A DNA stretch of 11,593 bases from NCBI GenBank assembly GCA_050725495.1, contig JBOHHM010000215.1, forward strand, positions 1 through 11,593. The letters are read 5' to 3'. The position numbers and the translations under genes are program-made. Positions 5,539 to 11,593 of this stretch are shown one piece after another; within the stretch, counting starts at the first letter, position 1, and every line of letters starts with the position of its first letter. The notes under the pieces are model-generated. The model ran no database searches. It saw nothing but the letters and a program-made list of their open reading frames with translations, and had not been told where the DNA came from. The DNA is from JBOHHM01 sp050725495 (GTDB lineage Bacteria; Pseudomonadota; Gammaproteobacteria; Burkholderiales; Burkholderiaceae_C).

Positions 5539-6228
5539 TTAATCGGTTTGCGGACTGGCGAGATAGGCTGCCAGCGCCTCCTCATTGAGGATGGCGAACC
5601 GGCCGAACTCCAGCGACACCAGGCCCTGCTGCTCCAGCGACTTCAGCACCCGATTCACGGTCTGGCGCGACAGGCCCACCAGATGCCCCAGCTCTTCCTG
5701 CGACAGGTTGAGCCGGCGCCGGCCGCGCCAGAACAAACGGCTCAGGTAGAGGGCCACGCGCTGCTCGGGCGAACGCAGGCGGCCCGCTTCGATGATGGCC
5801 ATGGCCTGGCCCAGGCGCATGTTGAGATGGCTGACCAGGTACTGGTTGAATTCGATGCTGGACGCGCGCAGCTCATCAAACTGGGCGCGCGGCAGGCACA
5901 GCAGCTCGGTGTCGCGCAGCGCAATCACGTCGTAGCGACGGGGCTCGGATTTCAGGGCCGAGCCTTCGCCAAACCATTCACCGTCGGGCACGCCCAGAAA
6001 GGCCGACAGGCGGCCGCGCGTGGACGGGCTTTGCAGCTTGACCAAGCCAGAGACAACCGCGTACCAGCCCTTGACCGGGCTGCCTGCGGCCAGCATCACC
6101 TCTCCTTTGCTGCCCACCTGGGTCCATACGCGCTCGGCCACACGGGTCTGCATCTGCTGCGGCAGCTGGGCAAACCAGGGTTGTGCGGCCAGAAACTGGA
6201 TCGCGGGACTGGTGGGGTTATGAAACAT
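5539..6228 (-). CDS. Crp/Fnr family transcriptional regulator
   Basis: This 229-residue protein has an N-terminal cyclic-nucleotide-binding-like beta-roll (about 14-125; GWYAVVSGLVKLQ, GEWFGEGSAL), a long dimerisation helix (about 125-150) and a C-terminal winged helix-turn-helix (about 173-203; LSQEELGHLVGLSRQTVNRVLKSLEQQGLV). The SRQTVNR recognition helix is typical of the family. The N-terminal cysteine cluster of Fnr is absent, so an oxygen-sensing Fe-S cluster is unlikely; the effector cannot be told from sequence. I start it at ATG 6228 (MFHNPTSPAI) because that is where a normal-length Crp protein begins; an in-frame TTG at 6309 would add a Pro/Arg-rich, unlikely extension. It heads the minus-strand cluster, 43 bp before selO, and diverges from the acyl-CoA ligase, so it could regulate either side. 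Confidence 0.92.
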   Translation of the reverse strand: MFHNPTSPAIQFLAAQPWFAQLPQQMQTRVAERVWTQVGSKGEVMLAAGSPVKGWYAVVSGLVKLQSPSTRGRLSAFLGVPDGEWFGEGSALKSEPRRYDVIALRDTELLCLPRAQFDELRASSIEFNQYLVSHLNMRLGQAMAIIEAGRLRSPEQRVALYLSRLFWRGRRRLNLSQEELGHLVGLSRQTVNRVLKSLEQQGLVSLEFGRFAILNEEALAAYLASPQTD

Positions 6229-6393
6229 GGGGCGATTGTGCTGCGGCCTGGGCGCCGTCGACCGCGGGCCCGACGCCAGGCCCCGGCGTTGAGGGTAAAT
6301 ACCGAGCAAATGTCCGGCAGGCGACAGGTGTTGCCGTCGCGCGGGCCAGCCATCAGACTGCGCGCTCGCCTGCTGGCGTCACCCCGGGCACTG

Positions 6394-6414
6394 CGAAGGG
6401 GAAACTCCCCTTCG
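6394..6414. other. 9-bp hairpin in the divergent intergenic region
   Basis: CGAAGGGGA (6394-6402) pairs perfectly with TCCCCTTCG (6406-6414) around a 3-nt loop. No T-run follows on either strand, so it is not a plain terminator. It lies 71 nt before the acyl-CoA ligase start, within the 257-bp divergent gap 6229-6485. Elsewhere the gap shows a weak -10-like TACGAT (6444-6449) without a matching -35, and the ligase ribosome binding site. I see no clear Crp- or Fnr-type operator. Confidence 0.5.
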
Positions 6415-6474
6415 GTCCCCTTCTGTTCGGCCGGCAATCCCATTACGATCCAGGCGTTCATTCAACCATGCTTC

Positions 6475-6481
6475 AAGGAGG
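6475..6481 (+). promoter_or_regulatory. Strong Shine-Dalgarno deciding the acyl-CoA ligase start
   Basis: AAGGAGG lies 4 nt before ATG 6486. The spacing is short but the match is near-perfect, and it supports MLGLMQNQPLL as the N-terminus over the long upstream open frame. The in-frame ATG at 6498, 16 nt away, is less well placed. Confidence 0.75.
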
Positions 6482-6485
6482 CCCC

Positions 6486-8129
<1,644 letters not shown>

Positions 8130-8215
8130 AAACAGTCACCTTCGCGATAGCTGGTAGGGGCAATCCCTGAGTATTGCACCGCACAAAACTTGTACGCTTG
8201 ATTCGTGATACCAAC

Positions 8216-8221
8216 AAGGAG
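8216..8221 (+). promoter_or_regulatory. Shine-Dalgarno deciding the binding-protein start
   Basis: AAGGAG sits 7 nt before ATG 8229. It supports MRFAFKLVAA, which begins a typical signal peptide, over an in-frame GTG at 8205 that would place an unlikely charged extension in front. The 99-bp gap 8130-8228 otherwise shows only a weak inverted repeat (GCAAT/ATTGC, 8160-8177) and no convincing sigma-70 promoter. Confidence 0.75.
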
Positions 8222-8228
8222 ACATTCA

Positions 8229-9467
8229 ATGCGCTTTGCTTTCAAGCTCGTAGCGGCTTCGGCCATCATGGCCTGCGCCGGCATGGCATACGCCCAGAAA
8301 GATGAGACGGTCAAGATCGCCCACATCGATCCGTTCTCGGGCCCGTTTGCCAACGTGGGCCAGAACCAGCTCAAGAGCTGGCAGTTCGTGGCCGATCTGA
8401 AGGGCGGCGCCAAGAATCCGGCCGGCGTGAAGTTTGAAGTTGTCGGTTTTGACAACAAGGGTTCGCCGCAGGAAAGCCTCAACGCGCTGAAGGCGGCCAT
8501 CGACCAGGGCTTCCGCTACGTGACCCAGGGTAACGGCTCCGGCGCGGCTTTGGCGATTTCGGACGCCGTGGCCAAGCACAACGAGCGCAATCCCGGCAAG
8601 GAAGTGGTGTACCTGAACTACGCCGCGGTGGACCCGGCGCTGACCAATGAGAAATGCAGCTACTGGCATTTCCGTCTGGACGCCGACACGTCGATGAAGA
8701 TGGAGGCGCTGACGAGCTTCATGAAAGACCAGCCTGCCGTCAAGAAGGTGTTTCTGCTGAACCAGAACTACTCGCACGGCCAGCAGGTTTCCAAGTACTT
8801 CAAGGAAGGCATGGCGCGCAAGCGTCCCGATGTCCAGATCGTCGGCGACGACCTGCATCCGCTGGGTCAGGTCAAGGACTTCGCGCCCTATGTCGCCAAG
8901 ATCAAGCAGTCCGGCGCCGACACCATCGTGACCGGCAACTGGGGCCAGGACATGACGCTGTTCGTCAAGGCGCTCAACGATGCCGGCCTGAAGATTCCGC
9001 TCTACGCCTATTACGCCGGTGTCACCGGCACGCCCACCGCGCTGGCGGCCGGCGGCAGCATGGATGTGAGCCAGATCGCGATCAGCCACTCGAACTACAA
9101 GGGCGAGCTCGGGCAACTCCGTGCGGACTTCAAGAAGAAGTTCAACGACGACTACTACACCTTCCAGACCTACAACGGCATCGTGATGCTCGGTGAAGCC
9201 ATGGCCAAGGCCAAGAGCACCGATCCGGTGAAGGTCGCTGCGGCGCTGGATGGCTTGCGCTTCAAGGGCTTCAATGGCGATGCGGAAATGCGCAAGACGG
9301 ACCACCAGTTGCAGCAGCACATGTTCGTGAGCAAGTGGACCAAGGCCGATGCGAAGAACCCGTACAGCGAAGAGAACACCGGCTTCAACTTCAATCCGGT
9401 GAAGATGCTCGAGCCCTATGTGGCTTCGACACCGACGTCCTGCCAGATGAAGCGTCCTTCGTCCTAA
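8229..9467 (+). CDS. LivK-like ABC transporter periplasmic substrate-binding protein
   Basis: This 412-residue binding protein belongs to the branched-chain/hydrophobic amino acid (HAAT, Peripla_BP_6) class. A Sec signal peptide (MRFAFKLVAASAIMACAGMAYA, cleavage near AYA-QK, residue 22) precedes the mature start KDETVKIAHIDPFSGPFANVG. Further family landmarks are FEVVGFDNKGSPQESLNALKAAIDQG, QGNGSGAALAISDAV, VVYLNYAAVDPALTNEKCSYWHFR, KVFLLNQNYSHGQQ, DFAPYVAKIKQSGADTIVTGNWGQD and YTFQTYNGIVMLGEAM. Cys143 and Cys405 could form a disulfide. There is no lipobox, so it should be soluble in the periplasm. It precedes the LivH/LivM permeases, but a strong terminator-like hairpin lies between. The ligand may not be a branched-chain amino acid: Comamonadaceae have many such proteins for aromatic and short carboxylic acids, and the upstream neighbour activates acids to CoA. 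Confidence 0.95.
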   Translation: MRFAFKLVAASAIMACAGMAYAQKDETVKIAHIDPFSGPFANVGQNQLKSWQFVADLKGGAKNPAGVKFEVVGFDNKGSPQESLNALKAAIDQGFRYVTQGNGSGAALAISDAVAKHNERNPGKEVVYLNYAAVDPALTNEKCSYWHFRLDADTSMKMEALTSFMKDQPAVKKVFLLNQNYSHGQQVSKYFKEGMARKRPDVQIVGDDLHPLGQVKDFAPYVAKIKQSGADTIVTGNWGQDMTLFVKALNDAGLKIPLYAYYAGVTGTPTALAAGGSMDVSQIAISHSNYKGELGQLRADFKKKFNDDYYTFQTYNGIVMLGEAMAKAKSTDPVKVAAALDGLRFKGFNGDAEMRKTDHQLQQHMFVSKWTKADAKNPYSEENTGFNFNPVKMLEPYVASTPTSCQMKRPSS

Positions 9468-9484
9468 GGCGCTCTCACTCTCGC

Positions 9485-9522
9485 AACGCCGGGCGGCACC
9501 ACCGCCATCCCGGCGTTTTTTT
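9485..9522 (+). terminator. Intrinsic terminator/attenuator between binding protein and permease genes
   Basis: AACGCCGGG (9485-9493) pairs perfectly with CCCGGCGTT (9509-9517), with a further short GGC/GCC stem inside the loop, and a run of seven T (9516-9522) follows. It starts 17 nt after the binding-protein stop and 43 nt separate it from the livH start. Partial read-through would give much more binding protein than permease, a common arrangement in ABC uptake operons. Confidence 0.88.
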
Positions 9523-9565
9523 ACGCCTGACCTCACAGCCTCGCCACTCACGACACAGGTATTGC

Positions 9566-10513
9566 ATGGAGTTTTTCACCATTTCCCTTTTGAACGGACT
9601 CAGCTACGGCCTGCTGCTGTTCATGCTGAGTTCAGGCCTCACCCTGATCTTCAGCATGATGGGGGTTCTGAATTTCGCTCACGCGAGCTTCTACATGGTG
9701 GGCGCCTATTTCGCCTACAGCGTGACCGAGCTACTGGGTTTCTGGCCTGCGCTGCTGGTCGCGCCCTTGCTGGTCGGCCTGTTCGGTGCGGTGTTCGAGA
9801 AGTTCTGCCTGCGCCGGGTCCACAAGTTCGGCCATGTGCCCGAACTGCTGATCACCTTTGGCCTGAGCTACATCCTGCTGGAGCTGGTGCAGCTGGTCTG
9901 GGGCCGCAGCTCGGTGGACTACCGCGTGCCGGCGGCGCTGGACGGTCCGCTGTTCACGCTGTTCGGCACCCAGTTCCCGACCTACCGCGGCTTCATGATG
10001 CTGGTGGCCGTGCTGATGCTGATTTCCATCTGGCTGCTGCTCACGCGCACCCGCATCGGCCTGGTCATTCAAGCTGCCTTGACCCACCCCGAGACAGTCG
10101 AGACCCTGGGTCACAATGTGCCGCGTGTCTTCATGCTGGTGTTCGGCGGCGGCGCTGCGCTGGCAGGGCTGGCGGGCGTCATCGGCGGCAATGCCTTCGT
10201 GACCGAGCCGGGCATGGCCGCAACCGTGGGCTCGGTGATTTTCGTCGTCGTCGTGGTCGGCGGCATGGGCTCGCTGGCCGGCGCCTTCCTGGCCTCGCTG
10301 CTGATCGGCCTCCTTCAGACCTTTGCCGTTGCGATCGACAGCTCGCTGCTCGGTGCGGCCAGCATGGCGGGCGTCACCATCACACCCGATGCCTTTGGCT
10401 ATTCGCTGTGGAAACTCAAAGTCAGCCAGATCGCGCCCATCCTGCCTTATGTTTTCCTGGTGCTGATCCTGATTTTCCGGCCCAAGGGCCTGCTTGGAAC
10501 GCGGGAGGGCTAA
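9566..10513 (+). CDS. livH: Branched-chain amino acid-type ABC transporter permease LivH
   Basis: This 315-residue inner-membrane permease forms half of the translocation channel with LivM. Seen: the N-terminal helix FFTISLLNGLSYGLLLFMLSSGLTLIFSMMGVLNFAHASFYMVGAY, which is diagnostic for LivH; about eight hydrophobic segments; the cytoplasmic ATPase-contact loop TRIGLVIQAALTHPETVETLGHNV (about 160-185); GGGAALAGLAGVIGG; and the terminal LILIFRPKGLLGTREG. The ATG at 9566 has AGG at 9557-9559 and matches the family N-terminus; open frame extends upstream through the terminator but without homology. livM starts 3 bp after the stop. Substrate is uncertain; livH names the family, not the ligand. 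Confidence 0.95.
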   Translation: MEFFTISLLNGLSYGLLLFMLSSGLTLIFSMMGVLNFAHASFYMVGAYFAYSVTELLGFWPALLVAPLLVGLFGAVFEKFCLRRVHKFGHVPELLITFGLSYILLELVQLVWGRSSVDYRVPAALDGPLFTLFGTQFPTYRGFMMLVAVLMLISIWLLLTRTRIGLVIQAALTHPETVETLGHNVPRVFMLVFGGGAALAGLAGVIGGNAFVTEPGMAATVGSVIFVVVVVGGMGSLAGAFLASLLIGLLQTFAVAIDSSLLGAASMAGVTITPDAFGYSLWKLKVSQIAPILPYVFLVLILIFRPKGLLGTREG

Positions 10514-10516
10514 GGC

Positions 10517-11593
10517 ATGAAAGCACAGCATTACCAGTTCAAACCGCTGAACATCGGGCGCTTCATCATCTGGAGCCTGTTCGCCATCGTCCTGGGCCTC
10601 GCGCCCCTGCTGTTCAGCAGCAGCCTGAGCCATACCATGCTCAGCCAGATGGGGATTTCCATCATCGTCTGCCTGAGCTACAACATGCTGCTGGGGCAGG
10701 GCGGCATGCTGAGCTTCGGCCACGCGGTGTACTCCGGCCTCGGCTCTTTTCTGGCCATCCACACGCTCAATCTGGTAAGCCAGGGGGCGCTGGCGCTGCC
10801 GGTCAGCCTGGTTCCTGTGGCGGGTGGTCTGGCCGGCCTGTTCTTTGCCGCCATCCTGGGCTGGGTCACGACCAAAAAAGCCGGCACGATATTCGCCATG
10901 ATCACCTTGGGCCTGGGTGAACTGGTCTGGGCCATGTCCTTGATGTTCCCCGAGTTTTTCGGTGGCGAAGGCGGCGTGTCGGGCAACCGGGTCACCGGTG
11001 CCAAGCCCATGGGTATCAGCTTCGGGCCGCAAATCCAGCTCTATTACCTGATCGCGATCTACACCTTTGTCTGCACGGCCCTGATGTACGCTTTCACCCG
11101 CACGCCGCTGGGCCGCATGCTCAATGCCGTGCGCGACAACCCCGAACGCGTGGAGTTCGTGGGCTACGACACGCAGCGCGTGCGCTACATCGCCTTCATC
11201 ATCGCCGGCTTCTTCGCCGGCATTTCAGGCGGGCTGGCCGCGCTGAACTTCGAGATCGTCACTTCCGAGGTCGTCAGCGGCTACCGCTCGGGCGCCTACC
11301 TGCTGTTCACCTTCCTCGGGGGTGCCACCTTCTTCTTCGGCCCCATCCTCGGCGCCATTCTGATGGTGCTGGCCTTTGTGCTGCTGAGCGAGCTGACCAA
11401 GGCCTGGCTGCTGTACCTGGGCCTGATCTTCCTGTTCATGGTGATGTACGCCCCTGGTGGCATTGCCAGCCTGATCATGATGAACCTGCGCGTGGCCTCC
11501 TTTGGCCGGTTCAGGCAGCTGTGGGTCAGCTACCTGGCCCTGGCCGTGACCGCGCTGATTGTCCTGATCGGGGCGGCGGCCATGATTGAAATG
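10517..11593 (+). CDS. livM: Branched-chain amino acid-type ABC transporter permease LivM (3' truncated by window)
   Basis: The second permease subunit of the transporter is open for 359 codons from ATG 10517 to the last base of the window with no stop. It begins MKAQHYQFKPLNIGR, then has a hydrophobic helix (FIIWSLFAIVLGLAPLLF) and the LivM hallmark ISIIVCLSYNMLLGQGGMLS followed by FGHAVYSGLG. Further in are TTKKAGTIFAMITLGLGELVW, the ATPase-contact loop RTPLGRMLNAVRDNPERVEFVGYD, IAFIIAGFFAGISGGLAALNFE, and FLGGATFFFGPILGA. The start is 3 bp after the livH stop; the GGAGGG at 10503-10508 inside the livH end can serve as ribosome binding site. With 359 residues already read it is near the usual full length, so the stop should lie a short way beyond. 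The ATPases LivG and LivF would be expected next. Confidence 0.95.
   Translation, partial: MKAQHYQFKPLNIGRFIIWSLFAIVLGLAPLLFSSSLSHTMLSQMGISIIVCLSYNMLLGQGGMLSFGHAVYSGLGSFLAIHTLNLVSQGALALPVSLVPVAGGLAGLFFAAILGWVTTKKAGTIFAMITLGLGELVWAMSLMFPEFFGGEGGVSGNRVTGAKPMGISFGPQIQLYYLIAIYTFVCTALMYAFTRTPLGRMLNAVRDNPERVEFVGYDTQRVRYIAFIIAGFFAGISGGLAALNFEIVTSEVVSGYRSGAYLLFTFLGGATFFFGPILGAILMVLAFVLLSELTKAWLLYLGLIFLFMVMYAPGGIASLIMMNLRVASFGRFRQLWVSYLALAVTALIVLIGAAAMIEM

Noticed and set aside
5561..5579. GATAGGCTGCCAGCGCC in the end of the regulator gene as another copy of the dispersed repeat
   Set aside because: It resembles only one flank of the 2681 copy in reverse complement, lacks the palindromic core, and encodes a plausible regulator C-terminus.
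8174..8211. Sigma-70 promoter upstream of the binding-protein gene (TTGCAC with later TACGCT or TGATAC)
   Set aside because: No combination gives a good -10 at 16-18 bp from the -35, so I do not call it.
8226..9551. 441-residue minus-strand open frame over the binding protein
   Set aside because: It is antisense to a clear signal-peptide-bearing LivK-like gene and has shadow-type composition.
9562..10920. 452-residue plus-strand open frame overlapping livH and livM in another frame
   Set aside because: It is Arg/His/Pro-rich and crosses the livH-livM junction, while the other frames encode textbook permease sequences.

Overview
The window looks like an ordinary chromosomal segment of a GC-rich betaproteobacterium, most likely Comamonadaceae (Polaromonas/Rhodoferax/Variovorax/Acidovorax type). 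I base this on the protein sequences, on the YciB-BolA-parvulin gene order, on an acyl-CoA ligase next to a Liv-type ABC transporter, and on short AT-rich GCTAY-N7-RTAGC palindromes that I associate with that family. No phage, plasmid, integron, CRISPR or transposase gene is visible, and I found no convincing new biological system. The most unusual signals are small palindromic repeats that have entered coding or tightly packed sequence.

Layout: (1) 1-855, plus strand: the 3' end of purL, i.e. the glutamine amidotransferase domain, with a C/G-rich hairpin repeat translated inside the interdomain linker. (2) 856-1068: a non-coding gap with a perfect 10-bp hairpin. (3) 1069-1812, plus strand: a small membrane protein of the DUF1624/HGSNAT-like acyltransferase family, ending at a bidirectional terminator. 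(4) 6228 down to 1859, minus strand: six tightly spaced genes in the order Crp/Fnr-type regulator, SelO protein AMPylase, MsrB methionine sulfoxide reductase, YciB membrane protein, BolA and a periplasmic parvulin-type PPIase. They are probably transcribed largely together. A long palindromic repeat fills the msrB-yciB gap and a shorter one lies in the bolA-ppiC gap. (5) 6229-6485: a divergent intergenic region. (6) 6486 to the window end, plus strand: a medium/long-chain acyl-CoA ligase, a periplasmic LivK-like binding protein, a strong hairpin terminator/attenuator, then the permeases LivH and LivM. LivM is still open at base 11593; the ATPases LivG/LivF would be expected just outside.

How the genes may work together: the minus-strand cluster mixes redox and stress functions. 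SelO modifies redox proteins, MsrB repairs oxidised methionine, BolA partners with monothiol glutaredoxins in Fe-S metabolism, and the regulator at its head may control it. On the plus strand, the binding protein and permeases would import a small carboxylic or amino acid. The adjacent ligase suggests that CoA activation of a related acid is co-regulated, but this is inference from gene order.
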